Source of the DNA: an uncultured Paraprevotella sp. | Lineage (GTDB): Bacteria; Bacteroidota; Bacteroidia; Bacteroidales; Bacteroidaceae | Length of the DNA: 56,296 nt | NCBI GenBank assembly: GCA_944321525.1 | Contig: CALULQ010000024.1 | Location: 1-56,296, forward strand | Reading direction: 5' to 3' | Shown: positions 44,355 to 53,325 of the stretch, piece after piece | Position numbering within the stretch: the stretch's first letter is position 1 | Layout of the letters: each line of letters opens with the position of its first letter | The notes under the pieces: model-generated | Seen by the model: the letters and a program-made list of their open reading frames with translations, nothing else | Told to the model about the DNA's origin: nothing | Databases searched by the model: none | Made by a program: the position numbers and the translations under genes

Positions 44355-45592
44355 AGGAAAGGGACCGACAAATGAAACTGACCCCATTAGCCTTGCTGCT
44401 GGCAGGCATGTCCTGCGCTCCGGCACTGCAAGCCCGCGACATCGTGCGGGAAGTGCGGCTCACCAACCCCTCGGACATGCCGCGCGAGGCCTGCCCCGTG
44501 GTGGTGGACCTGAAGGCCCACGCCGCCGGACTGGACGTGCGCTCGGCCACCGTCACCTGCGACGGGCAGGAAATCGCCTCGCAAATCGACGACCTCGACG
44601 GCGACTTCCGCGCCGACGAACTGGCCTTCGTGGCCTACGTCCCGGCCAAAGGGAGCGCCACCTTCAGCATCACGCTGTCGGACGAGGGCGCACCGCGTGA
44701 ATACACGCCCGGCACGCGGGCCTACATCAAACTGCACGACCAGAAAGGCAAACACCCCGAAGTGCGCTCCATCACCTATCCCGGCGATGCCGACCTGCTG
44801 GACATGTACAACAGCATCTACGGCCACGGCGCAGTGTTCGAAAGCCAGTTGGCCGCCTTCCGCATCTACATGGACAACCGGCAGAGCATCGACATCTACG
44901 GCAAGACCCACCCGCGGCTGGAGATGGACAGCACGGGCTTCTACACCACGCCCGAACAACTGGCGCAAGGCTACGGATGCGACATCCTGTGGGCCGGGCA
45001 GTCGGTGGGCGCCGGCTCGTTCCGCGGTTACCAGGGCGGCAAGCCCTGCTACATCGACACCGTGGCATGGCGGCGGCAGACGGTGGTGGCCAGCGGCCCC
45101 GTGCGCGCCATCGTGGAGGTGACCGACGGGGGATGGACTTACTACGGCAAGACCTTGCACATGCGGCAACGCTACACGCTCTATGCCGGGCACCGCGACG
45201 TGGAGGTGGACATCAGCATCTCGGGCGCCACGCCCGGCACCACGTTCTGCACCGGCATACAGAAACTGGAAAGCCAAAACAGCGGCTTCATGCAAGGAGA
45301 CGGGCTGTGTGGCAGCTGGGGGTGCAACGTGCCGGAAAAGAGCGCGCCCGACCACGAAGAATGGGTGGGACTGGGACTCTGCGCAGCTCCGGCCAACCAC
45401 GTCAGCATGCAGGAGGACGACTTCAACTACCTGACCCTGCTGCGGACCGACAACGAAAACCGCATCCGCTACCGCGTGGCCATCTGCGCACGGCGCGAAA
45501 AGGACGGTTTCAAGACGGACCAGGCATGGTTCGACTATCTCAGGCAATGGAAAGCCGAAGCGGACACTCCCTGCCGCATCAGCATACGATAA
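44351..45592 (+). CDS. DUF4861 secreted protein
   Basis: This 413-residue protein has a signal peptide (from MKLTPLALLLAGMSC or 7 codons earlier, ending LQARD). The rest is beta-rich (VRLTNPSDMPREACPVVVDLK, GWTYYGKTLHMRQRYTLYAGHRDVEVDISI) and matches proteins annotated DUF4861, often found in pectin or ulvan utilisation loci. The start at 44351 overlaps the GH105 stop; the start at 44372 is equally good for the signal. Its co-transcription with GH105 suggests a step in rhamnogalacturonan processing. The reaction, if any, is not known to me. Confidence 0.78.
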   Translation: MKERDRQMKLTPLALLLAGMSCAPALQARDIVREVRLTNPSDMPREACPVVVDLKAHAAGLDVRSATVTCDGQEIASQIDDLDGDFRADELAFVAYVPAKGSATFSITLSDEGAPREYTPGTRAYIKLHDQKGKHPEVRSITYPGDADLLDMYNSIYGHGAVFESQLAAFRIYMDNRQSIDIYGKTHPRLEMDSTGFYTTPEQLAQGYGCDILWAGQSVGAGSFRGYQGGKPCYIDTVAWRRQTVVASGPVRAIVEVTDGGWTYYGKTLHMRQRYTLYAGHRDVEVDISISGATPGTTFCTGIQKLESQNSGFMQGDGLCGSWGCNVPEKSAPDHEEWVGLGLCAAPANHVSMQEDDFNYLTLLRTDNENRIRYRVAICARREKDGFKTDQAWFDYLRQWKAEADTPCRISIR

Positions 45593-45654
45593 CGACCGGA
45601 CGACCTTCCTCCGCACCGGAAGACGGCTACCCGCATGCGCCCCGCGCAAGAAGA

Positions 45655-45703
45655 AAAACAAAACGATGCCCCCCGGACACGCCGCTGCGTGCCGGAGGGC
45701 ATC
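45655..45703 (-). terminator. Terminator of the beta-helix lipoprotein gene
   Basis: Stem GATGCCCCCCGG / CCGGAGGGCATC (with one mismatch) has GTTTTGTTTT on its downstream minus-strand side. It may also stop the convergent DUF4861 transcript. Confidence 0.65.
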
Positions 45704-45724
45704 TCACATATAAAGGCTATGTTA

Positions 45725-46894
45725 TTATCTCGTCCAGCCGGACATCCACATGTTGGTAGCCTCAACCGCACCGCGGCCGTCGGTCATGCCCACGTAGTTG
45801 TTCGCGAAGCTGAAGGTCTGGTTCGTCAGGTTGCCGGCAGCCTCGAACATGTCGTTCGTGTAGATGTTGTTCTCCGAATCCAGTTCGCCGGAGATGGCCA
45901 CATTCTGCAACTTCGACGTGCCGTCGGCCAGAGCCGTTTCCGTCTGCGTGGTCTCCACCGTCAAGGCCTTCGGCTTGCCCGTGATCTGCGCATTGCTGAT
46001 TTCCACCTGGGTTCCGGCACGGAGACGGACGCCGCGGGTGTTCTCAGTGCTGTTGTTGCCCACCAAAGTCAGATGGTTCAATACGGGATGGGAAACCGGA
46101 GTGGCACCGAAGTTGTCGCCGTTGTTGTCGGCCTCGATCAGGCAGTCGCAATCCGGATTAGTCTGATAGGCCACCAGATAGTCGGCTTTGCCGCTCCAGC
46201 CTTCCGTCCAGTCGTAAGAGTCGTCGGTGCAATCCACCACGACGCAGTGGTCGATGTTCACCGTACCGCCGAAGAATTCCAGACCGTCGTCGGAACCTAC
46301 GTAAGCCTGAACATAGGACACCTGCGTGCCATTGCCCACGCCATAGAAAGAGATACCGTTGGACTCGTGCTCGGAGTCGAACTCAAAGCCGGTGTATTCC
46401 ATGCGCACATACTTCAGCACGCCGGAGTTGTCGTTCACATCGTTGCCGCCATAGGACGCGTTGCCGATTTCCGACACGCCCGAACCGCTGTTGGTCGGCG
46501 CGTTGCCGCAGATGTGCAAGCCTCCCCATGCGCCTTCTTTCTTGGCCTCGGCCGTCATGACGATGGGGCGCTCTGCCGTGCCCTGCGCGTCGATCTTGGC
46601 GCCTTTCTCAATCAGGATGTAGTCCACCTGCCCGTCGTTGTTGGCCGTGATGGTCACGCCCTCCTCGATTTTCAACGTGGCGGGAGCCTTCACCTGCAAT
46701 GCGCCGTCCAGCGTGTAAGACTTGCCGGCTTCCAGCAACAGGTCGGAAGTCACCGTTCCCGACAACACCGAAGGAGCGGGAGGAATCTGTCCACCCTCGT
46801 CTTCATCGTCGTCACAAGCCGTGAAAGCGGTCATCGACGCGCCCAATACCATCGCCCAAGTGGCGGTTTTCAAAAGATTTGCTCTCATTTTCAT
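45725..46894 (-). CDS. Beta-helix-type surface lipoprotein paired with a TonB-dependent receptor
   Basis: This 389-residue protein has a lipoprotein signal ending TAFTAC with Cys27, then an acidic linker (DDDEDEGG). From about residue 55 the repeated rungs LQVKAPATLKIEEGVTITA, AERPIVMTAEAKKEGAWGGL and VLKYVRMEYTGFEF suggest a right-handed parallel beta-helix. It lies 64 bases downstream of the TonB-dependent receptor on the same strand. The pair looks like a receptor with its own surface lipoprotein, but it is not SusCD. The ligand is unknown; this lipoprotein family is common in Bacteroidota but, to my knowledge, without a settled function. Confidence 0.75.
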   Translation of the reverse strand: MKMRANLLKTATWAMVLGASMTAFTACDDDEDEGGQIPPAPSVLSGTVTSDLLLEAGKSYTLDGALQVKAPATLKIEEGVTITANNDGQVDYILIEKGAKIDAQGTAERPIVMTAEAKKEGAWGGLHICGNAPTNSGSGVSEIGNASYGGNDVNDNSGVLKYVRMEYTGFEFDSEHESNGISFYGVGNGTQVSYVQAYVGSDDGLEFFGGTVNIDHCVVVDCTDDSYDWTEGWSGKADYLVAYQTNPDCDCLIEADNNGDNFGATPVSHPVLNHLTLVGNNSTENTRGVRLRAGTQVEISNAQITGKPKALTVETTQTETALADGTSKLQNVAISGELDSENNIYTNDMFEAAGNLTNQTFSFANNYVGMTDGRGAVEATNMWMSGWTR

Positions 46895-46958
46895 TTTCCT
46901 TTCTTAATGTTTTGAACCTAATGAATTATTAATAAGCTTTTTCTCACAAGTCGTGCTC

Positions 46959-49652
46959 TTACAAGTTATACGTCACGCCAAGGCTCACGCCCACGCCCTC
47001 GTTGAAGCGCTCCACCTCCACTTCCGTTCCCTGCTCGGGAATCTCCTGGCGGAAGACCACGTCGGTGTTCAGGATGTTCTTCACCGACAGCTTGGCGCTC
47101 CAATGGCTGTTGAACTTCATGCTGGCGTTGAAGTCCAGCGTGTGAAGGTCTTGCTGCTCCACGTCGCCGATGCCCTGGATGCCCACGGCATGGATGCGGT
47201 GGCCTTGCAGGTTGTAGAGCAACGCCAGCGACAACTGGCGCTCTTCCTTGAACTTCGGCGCATAGGTCAGGTCGGCATTCACCAGATAGGGAGACGCGCC
47301 TTGGAGCGGGCGCTCGGAGTTGGTGTAGACCCCGCCTTCGGGCAACTTCACATCGGTGTACATGTAAGAGGCATTCACGCCGAGCCGCAAGTCTTTCACC
47401 AGTTCCTTCCGCACCTCCACCTCCACGCCGGCGGCCAGACCGTCCGTGGCGTTCTGGAAAGAGTGCATCATGGCACCGCCCGACACCGTCTGTGTCCGCT
47501 CGATGGGGTTGTCCAGATACTTGTAGTAGGCTGTGATGGCCACCATGTCGGTAGACGAGGGCCGGAACCACTCGTAGCGAAGGTCCACATTATAGTTATA
47601 ACCATTGGTCAGGTCTTCATTACCCCGGATTTGGGCCGACCCGTAGGATTCCTGGTAGAGGAAGGGCGCCATCTCCACGAACGACGGCCGCGTGACGGTG
47701 CGCGAACCCGAAAGGCGCAGGCTGTGCGCCTCGTTGAACGTATATTTCAGGTTCAGGGCCGGGAAGAACTCGTCGGTGTCCAGGTCGCGATGATAAGGAA
47801 GCCCGTCGTCGCCATAATAGTCCACCCACTGGCGCGTGCTTTCGAAACGCACGCCGACGTTAATCAACAAGGGGTCTATCGGATAATAGTCCGCCTCCAC
47901 GAATCCGGCCAGGATGCGGGTGCCGGCCGCATAGGCGTCGCGGCGCTGATGGTTGCGCTCGATGTTCAGCACGCCGTTCTGCACGTTCTCGAAATTCAGG
48001 AAACCGTCCGTGTGGTAGAAGCTTGTCACTTGTTCGTTCAAACCATCCAAGTTATAATAGAAACGGGTGCAGGTGAAGTCTCTCGACTTGTCGCGCATGG
48101 CAAAGCCGAAGCGCAGCTTGTCCTTGTCATTGAAGTTGTATTGCGTGCGAAGGTCGGCCGCCCATTCGTCCTCGTCCAGCGAACCGAAATAGCGGGAATT
48201 CTCCTGCTCGTTCTGGCGGAACAGTTTCCAGCTCCCGTCCGACTGCTGGCGGAACATCACCTGGCGGCGGTCCGGCTCGTTGCTGGACGTGATGCTGTAG
48301 GAACCGCTCCAGTCCACATCCCATTTCCCGAACACATGGTGCCCGGCCAGCTGGTAGTTCTGCAGCATGTACACGTGGCTGGTCTGGTGACTGCCGGTCA
48401 GGATGTTGTCCTCCTCGTCGAACCCGTCGCGCAGCATGTAAGTGTCCGAAGCGTTGCGGGCAAAGAAGGCGGAAACACCCACGCGGTCGGTCCGGCGGAA
48501 GTTGTAGCCCACGTTGAGCAAGCCTGCCATGCTCTGCTTCTTCGTAAACGAATCATAGTCGAAACGGCTCATCTCGTTGCCCGAAGCCTCGAAGGTTCGC
48601 ACGTATGCGTTGTCCAGACTCTCATTCCCCGTGTCCAGTCCAAGCGTGGCCAACAAGTCAATCTTGTTTCCCCCGCCCACATTGAACGTGCGGCCCAAGC
48701 CGAAACTGCCCGAAAGGTCGGGCAGCGCCGACGACTTGCCCACCTCGAACGTCGTATTGAAGATGTCGTGCCGACGGCTGTAATCATCAAAATCCGCATA
48801 AGGCATGTTCAAGGCCGTCTCATCCATCGTGATGGCGGTGAACATCGTGTTCGGACGGTCCATCTGGTAGAAATCGCCAAACACCGTGCCCATCTTTCCC
48901 CCCGTTCCGAACGAGAGGCTGAAGAAATCTTTCGTGCCCCCTTCCTTGGTGCTGATGTCCACGTGCGCACCGGAATAATCGGCAAACGCACCGGCCTCGT
49001 ACACCTTGCTCACCGTGATGTTCTGCACGGCAGAAGAGGGGAATATGTCCAGGGGTATCAATTTGTTGTCGGGGTTGGGCGAAGCAATGGGCAAGCCGTT
49101 GAGGGTCGTGGTGCTGTAGCGGTCGCCCAAACCGCGCACAATCAGCTGTCCGGCCTCGGCCACAGAGATGCCCGTGAGCTTCTTCACGCCTTCCTGCACG
49201 TTGGAAATGCCTTTGATGGACATTTCGCTCGCGCCAAGGTTCTCAATGGACAACACGGCCTTCTGGCGTTCGGCCAGCAAGGCGCGCTCCAACTCCAGGT
49301 TCTTCCGCGCCGTCACGGTCACTTCGTTCAGCTGCTTGTCGTCGGTCGTCATCTCCACCGTCACCGAAACTTCGCCGGTGGCCGGGACTTGCAAAGTCAT
49401 CTTTTGGGGGAAGAACGACACGTAGGACACCTCTATCGTGTAGGTGCCTTTCTTCAGGTTGCGCAAGCGGAACTTCCCGTCGATGTCCGCCGTCGTGCCC
49501 AGCCTCGTGCCGGCAATGCGGATGGAAGCGCCCATCAATGGCTCGTTCAGTTCCTTGTCCATCACCACGCCCGTGATGTCACCGGCATGTGCGGCCATGG
49601 CTCCGGCCACGAACAACAAAGCACTCGATTTGCAACGTCTTCTTATATTCAT
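46959..49652 (-). CDS. TonB-dependent outer-membrane receptor (non-SusC type)
   Basis: This 897-residue protein has a signal peptide (about 1-23, ending AAHAG). A carboxypeptidase-regulatory-like domain follows (about 24-105, ITGVVMDKELNEPLMGASIRI), then a plug (about 115-250, with LIVRGLGDRYSTTTLNGLPIASPNPD) and a barrel ending in VGVSLGVTYNL. The plug motif is unlike SusC and resembles receptors in the TIGR01782-like or siderophore class. It imports a ligand using TonB energy. It is the first gene of a two-gene unit with the beta-helix lipoprotein. A minus-strand TACTTTTG at 49676-49683 is a likely -7 element. Confidence 0.88.
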   Translation of the reverse strand: MNIRRRCKSSALLFVAGAMAAHAGDITGVVMDKELNEPLMGASIRIAGTRLGTTADIDGKFRLRNLKKGTYTIEVSYVSFFPQKMTLQVPATGEVSVTVEMTTDDKQLNEVTVTARKNLELERALLAERQKAVLSIENLGASEMSIKGISNVQEGVKKLTGISVAEAGQLIVRGLGDRYSTTTLNGLPIASPNPDNKLIPLDIFPSSAVQNITVSKVYEAGAFADYSGAHVDISTKEGGTKDFFSLSFGTGGKMGTVFGDFYQMDRPNTMFTAITMDETALNMPYADFDDYSRRHDIFNTTFEVGKSSALPDLSGSFGLGRTFNVGGGNKIDLLATLGLDTGNESLDNAYVRTFEASGNEMSRFDYDSFTKKQSMAGLLNVGYNFRRTDRVGVSAFFARNASDTYMLRDGFDEEDNILTGSHQTSHVYMLQNYQLAGHHVFGKWDVDWSGSYSITSSNEPDRRQVMFRQQSDGSWKLFRQNEQENSRYFGSLDEDEWAADLRTQYNFNDKDKLRFGFAMRDKSRDFTCTRFYYNLDGLNEQVTSFYHTDGFLNFENVQNGVLNIERNHQRRDAYAAGTRILAGFVEADYYPIDPLLINVGVRFESTRQWVDYYGDDGLPYHRDLDTDEFFPALNLKYTFNEAHSLRLSGSRTVTRPSFVEMAPFLYQESYGSAQIRGNEDLTNGYNYNVDLRYEWFRPSSTDMVAITAYYKYLDNPIERTQTVSGGAMMHSFQNATDGLAAGVEVEVRKELVKDLRLGVNASYMYTDVKLPEGGVYTNSERPLQGASPYLVNADLTYAPKFKEERQLSLALLYNLQGHRIHAVGIQGIGDVEQQDLHTLDFNASMKFNSHWSAKLSVKNILNTDVVFRQEIPEQGTEVEVERFNEGVGVSLGVTYNL

Positions 49653-49675
49653 TTTTCCTACTTTTGATTTCGCTG

Positions 49676-49683
49676 CAAAAGTA
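49676..49683 (-). promoter_or_regulatory. -7 element of the TonB-dependent receptor unit
   Basis: Reads TACTTTTG on the minus strand, 24 bases before the ATG at 49652. Confidence 0.5.
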
Positions 49684-49805
49684 GGCAGGCCATGCTACAG
49701 CCTCGTTACGAAAAAATAAAGTTTATGGTACGAAACAAAAGATTCACAAGGCCTTAATACATTCGTCCGACCGTCGTATCACCAATGTATTACTCTTTAC
49801 GGAAC

Positions 49806-51269
49806 CTACCACTCCATCAACTCCTTCACCCCGCGCCGCGTCAGGCACACCCGGAATCGCCTGTACCCCGTCTTGCCTTGGTAACGGTAACGGATGATGA
49901 AGTGGACGTAATAAACTTTTTCGGCCGCCTCGGCGTGGAACTCCCCTCTCCCTTCATTTATATATACCGGAACATGGGGACTGTCCATCCTCCGCAAGAA
50001 ATCGCGCAGGTTGACGCGGATAATGTCGTTGAACCCCTGCAAGGGATAATGGCTCAACGCTTCGAGCCGCTTGTTCCAGATGGAGATGCGCCGCCGGTAG
50101 ACCAAAACAGCCTCCCGCAGGGCACTGTGCCCGGCTTCCAGGTCGGACACCCTTCCGCGCCGGGCACGGATCTCCACAGGCAGCTTCTCCTCGTTCACGA
50201 AATCGCAGCCTTCCTTTCCCCAGCCCACCGGCTCGCCATGCACCACCAGCTTGATCTTGTAATCGTAGAACTTGCTGCCCAGTTTGTTGGCAAACCAATA
50301 GTGCATCAGATCCTTGATGCGGTCCTTGAACATGTAGCTCACCACCAAAGCAATGAAAAGCGGCATCGTGAAATTGCCATAAGTACGCTGGAAAGAAAAA
50401 GACACGACCGTGGCAAACACCATGCTCAACCCCGCCGCCAACATGAAGAACACCTGTTGCCACACGAACGTGTTGCTCTTCTTGTCGGCCAGGACATACA
50501 AGTCGCTCTCCACGTACTTCTTCAACTGCCCGGCCCGGTGCAGGAAGTCGCGGTTGCGCTCCGCGCAGCCTTCCTCGGGAAGCAGGAAATTGCGCCCGCG
50601 CTGATAATCCAAGTCTGAATCCACGTAGGCCGCCGCCTTCTCCACCACACGGGGATAAGCGTCAGGGAAACGGCTGCGGGCATGCTCCATCAAATGGAAC
50701 AGATGCACGTGTGCGACACGGCACAAATATTCCTCTCCCAAATCATAACGCTTGCGCACTTCGAAAGCCACGCCGTCCAGCCCCGTATCGCGAGGGATGG
50801 CGCGGTAAGCCTCCATGATGCGCGACACCACGGCCACCATCTTCTCCAACTGCTCCCCGAAGGCCGTCTCGTCCGCCTCGTGCAGCAACGCTTCCGTTGC
50901 CGTGCGCAGAGCACTGCGCACGATGCTGCAGAACATCTTGATCTGATGCTCATACGACTTCTCGCTCTCCTCGGTCTGCCCTCCGGCCAAAGCACGGCAG
51001 CAAAGCCGCAGGCGCGACAAAGGCAAAGCGCCGTCGTCAGCCACCTCGTCCAGCGTATACGCCGGTGTCATCAGACGCACCAAAGCTCGGAAATCGCGAT
51101 AAAAATTACTCTTGGGATAAGTCTTTGCATTGATGTAAAGCGAGTCGGGAATGAATATCCACGTGTCCATCACGAATTCGCTCACAGCCGCCGAAGTGCT
51201 GTAGCGCGAATACCCCACCTTGAACTCCAAAGTGTACCGGTCGTGTATCTTTCCCTGAATCTCCAGCAT
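49806..51269 (-). CDS. Conserved membrane protein of unknown function
   Basis: This 487-residue protein has a large soluble N-terminal part (about 1-260, helical, acidic and basic alternating). Two membrane spans follow near residues 268-287 and 295-315 (QQVFFMLAAGLSMVFATVVSF, FTMPLFIALVVSYMF). The cytoplasmic C-terminal domain has a basic middle and a beta-rich end (YYVHFIIRYRYQGKTGYRRFRVCLT). There is no signal peptide. I do not recognise a family or motif. It is monocistronic; the next gene on that strand is beyond repeat element B. A cytoplasmic two-domain inner-membrane protein is as far as the sequence takes me. Confidence 0.7.
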   Translation of the reverse strand: MLEIQGKIHDRYTLEFKVGYSRYSTSAAVSEFVMDTWIFIPDSLYINAKTYPKSNFYRDFRALVRLMTPAYTLDEVADDGALPLSRLRLCCRALAGGQTEESEKSYEHQIKMFCSIVRSALRTATEALLHEADETAFGEQLEKMVAVVSRIMEAYRAIPRDTGLDGVAFEVRKRYDLGEEYLCRVAHVHLFHLMEHARSRFPDAYPRVVEKAAAYVDSDLDYQRGRNFLLPEEGCAERNRDFLHRAGQLKKYVESDLYVLADKKSNTFVWQQVFFMLAAGLSMVFATVVSFSFQRTYGNFTMPLFIALVVSYMFKDRIKDLMHYWFANKLGSKFYDYKIKLVVHGEPVGWGKEGCDFVNEEKLPVEIRARRGRVSDLEAGHSALREAVLVYRRRISIWNKRLEALSHYPLQGFNDIIRVNLRDFLRRMDSPHVPVYINEGRGEFHAEAAEKVYYVHFIIRYRYQGKTGYRRFRVCLTRRGVKELMEW

Positions 51270-51514
51270 GGTTCACAAAGATAATGCAAGTAGCGGGAAA
51301 TGCAAAATAAAAACGCGGGAAACTAAAGCCATAAACGGCCGGAAAAGCCAAGTTCCTTCAACTCAACCTCAAGGAGTTTTCCATAAGTTCAACCGAAGGT
51401 GTTTCGGGGGCAGTATCTTCGATAGGCTTGAACTTTATACATGCGCGTGCAGGACGGAGTTCAAACATAGAATCTATTGACGGGCAACTGCATCCTCAGG
51501 CACGACAGGATTTA

Positions 51515-52270
51515 GGCTCAGTAGAAATCCAGTGGGGACAGCCGTATGTTTCAGCGGTTCCGGGAAGGAAAGAAAGACAGCCCTCGGAAACTCCCTTGCC
51601 TGTTTCGGCGGCGCCGGCCGCCTCCTGTCGTGAAGGCGCCAAGAGGCCGGCGAACAGCAACAAATCCCCAATGACATATTGTCAAAACGTCAAGGCAGCC
51701 CCTGCGAGAACCGCGTAAACGGGCGCGGGACGGGAACAGGACGGAAATGCGCGAACCTCACACGCCCAAGAGAATGCAGGATGAAAGCCGAAAGCCGGTG
51801 CCTGCGACATTTTGCCGTCAGCCACGGAACGCCGTGCGGCAGGAACCTGCTCCCCGCGTCAGCCCCGCAAGGGGAATGGCTGGCAAAAGGACAAACGAGG
51901 TTTGCACGCGGGCGGACTCCATCCGGAGCGGGAAAAGCCTTCCGAAGCCCTGTTTTTCCCGTCTTTCTGCACCCGCAGGGACTGCCTTGCGGCAAAAAAG
52001 TTCCGTCTTTGCGGAAGGCAGTTCATTTCCTTGCGGAAAGCGATTCTGTTTTTACCGCGAAAAAACGACCGCCGGGACGGAGAAATGCTCCATACAAACA
52101 GTTTCTTCATCCGCTTTTTAACAATCCGGCTCCTATTTGCGACGGTCCGTCCTGTCATTGAAACGCGGAAGCGAAAGGAAAGCCTTTCTTCCTGACAGGA
52201 AATTCCATGCTTTAGTAACAATCCGACACGGGTGTTGTAGTTGCTTTCCCCACTGAAGTTCTACTGAGCT
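51515..52270 (+). mobile_element. Non-autonomous transposon-like repeat, copy B (756 bp)
   Basis: Second copy of the element at 3523-4289, same orientation. Its terminal inverted repeats are better preserved than in copy A: left GGCTCAGTAGAAATCCAGTG against right (reverse complement) AGCTCAGTAGAACTTCAGTG, 23 of 27 positions matching over the full end. Flanks AGGATTTA and GGAAAACA show no target duplication, so this copy is older, moved by another route, or has rearranged flanks. It carries no transposase. The remaining flank, 51270-51514, has no gene I can support. Confidence 0.7.
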
Positions 52271-52342
52271 GGAAAACAAGCGCCCCGCCCTCCTCCACGA
52301 GAGGAGAGGGCGGGACGCGAAACTTCCGGTGTGTACCGCTGC

Positions 52343-52687
52343 TTACAGCAATGCCGCGTACTTCCGTATTTGGGCAAGCCGTTCCATAAAGGACTTGTCG
52401 CGGGTGGCTTGCTGCATGTTGTATTTCAGTTGCAGACGCATCAGCGAGTCGGCCGGCACACCCAACGCCGCCTCCAGCATCATGGCCGTGGCGGTAGTCA
52501 TGGAACGTCGTCCGTTCAGGATGTCGTTCAGCACCTTATAAGGGATACCCGTTTGTTCGGCCAGCCTGCGTTGCGAGATTTTACGGTATTCAATCTCGTC
52601 TTTCACCACCTCGCCGGGGTGTGTCGGATATGCCGGAGTCAGGTTGTTGGCTATCATGTCCGGGTCGATGCCTTGTATCTTAATCAT
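52343..52687 (-). CDS. higA: HigA-type antitoxin
   Basis: I place the start at 52687 (MIKIQGIDPDMIANNLTPAYPTHPGEVV), 7 bases after the toxin stop; a longer frame reaches 52750 inside the toxin gene. The 114-residue protein has the HigA signature PTHPGEVVKDEIE. An XRE helix-turn-helix follows (ISQRRLAEQTGIPYKVLNDILNGRRSMT), then a C-terminal region with LGVPADSLMRLQLKYNMQQA. It should neutralise the HigB toxin and repress the shared promoter. Gene order toxin then antitoxin is typical of higBA. Confidence 0.92.
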   Translation of the reverse strand: MIKIQGIDPDMIANNLTPAYPTHPGEVVKDEIEYRKISQRRLAEQTGIPYKVLNDILNGRRSMTTATAMMLEAALGVPADSLMRLQLKYNMQQATRDKSFMERLAQIRKYAALL

Positions 52688-52694
52688 AAATCCT

Positions 52695-53009
52695 CTATTT
52701 ATAGTGGTTCGACAAATCAGTGATGTTGCATATCGTAGCGATGGTTTCACCCTCCCGCACCTGTTCTTCGAACTCGATGCGGTACTGGTCGTTCACCCTG
52801 ACGGAAGAAAGCCCGGCTTTGTCGCCTTTGAGCTTCTCATAGTTCAACGAGTTGTATCGCAAAAGTCCCTGTACGTCCGGCGCATCTATCATGATGTCAA
52901 TCACGCGGATATATTTGCGGACCACCTGCGGCTGATAGCGGTGTTTCTTGTCCGTCTGTCCGGTAAGATACATTTCTTGCAAGTATTTCTCGTTGAAGAT
53001 GATTTCCAT
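52695..53009 (-). CDS. higB: HigB/RelE-like toxin
   Basis: The 104-residue protein starts MEIIFNEKYLQEMYLTG at 53009, 23 bases after a minus-strand TATCTTTG at 53032-53039. A longer frame to 53114 would cross that promoter. The sequence QPQVVRKYIRVIDIMIDA, LLRYNSLNYEKLKGDKAGLSSVRVNDQYRIEF and the end ICNITDLSNHYK match the HigB branch of the RelE/ParE fold, ribosome-dependent mRNA nucleases. Catalytic residues cannot be assigned with certainty by eye. It is co-transcribed with HigA downstream. Confidence 0.9.
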   Translation of the reverse strand: MEIIFNEKYLQEMYLTGQTDKKHRYQPQVVRKYIRVIDIMIDAPDVQGLLRYNSLNYEKLKGDKAGLSSVRVNDQYRIEFEEQVREGETIATICNITDLSNHYK

Positions 53010-53031
53010 TCCTTCTTTTGCCACGTTGGGG

Positions 53032-53079
53032 CAAAGATAGTACAAAACCTCGAAAAGTCCACAATATATGAGGACTTTT
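53032..53079 (-). promoter_or_regulatory. higBA promoter with possible HigA operator
   Basis: The -7 element TATCTTTG (minus strand, 53032-53039) has an inverted repeat AAAAGTCC N11 GGACTTTT just upstream (53053-53060 and 53072-53079). The repeat overlaps where the -33 element should be. Such a palindrome is the expected target for an autoregulating antitoxin. Confidence 0.6.
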
Positions 53080-53221
53080 TCTTCGATAAGTTTCCCGTTT
53101 CCCAGTCTTGTCAAAGAACGTGCGAACCTCGGCCATTCCCGTCAAGTTTGCTTGAACGGCATGGCCGGGGCGCAGCCTATCTTATTAAAAGGCAATGAAG
53201 CGATTTAAACTTAAGGTTGTA

Positions 53222-53314
53222 TCAATATGCATATTCTCTCAACCGTCCGCCTGGCGAACGCTTGCCCAAGGTCTCAATACCATGCCCATTGTCAATTAGA
53301 ACTTTCATAGCCAT
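53222..53314 (-). pseudogene. Truncated N-acetylmuramoyl-L-alanine amidase remnant
   Basis: The minus strand reads MAMKVLIDNGHGIETLGKRS and ends at LREYAY followed by TGA, 30 codons in total. MKVLIDNGHG...GKRSPxGRLREY is the N-terminus of Bacteroidales Amidase_3-type proteins, whose first zinc histidine is in NGHG. The other 120 or more residues are absent; the sequence after the stop (53115-53221) gives no match. It lies 11 bases downstream of the fimbrillin gene. It is probably a leftover of a mobile or prophage-like insertion. Confidence 0.65.
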
Positions 53315-53325
53315 GTTCTTTTAGG

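Noticed and set aside
46953..49667. A 904-codon open frame on the plus strand
   Set aside because: It runs antisense to the TonB-dependent receptor, whose domains are unmistakable; the plus-strand translation is His/Gln/Val-rich with no domain, an effect of GC-rich codon use.
51505..51514. Target-site duplication at repeat copy B
   Set aside because: AGGATTTA on the left and GGAAAACA on the right do not match, so I do not claim a duplication for copy B.
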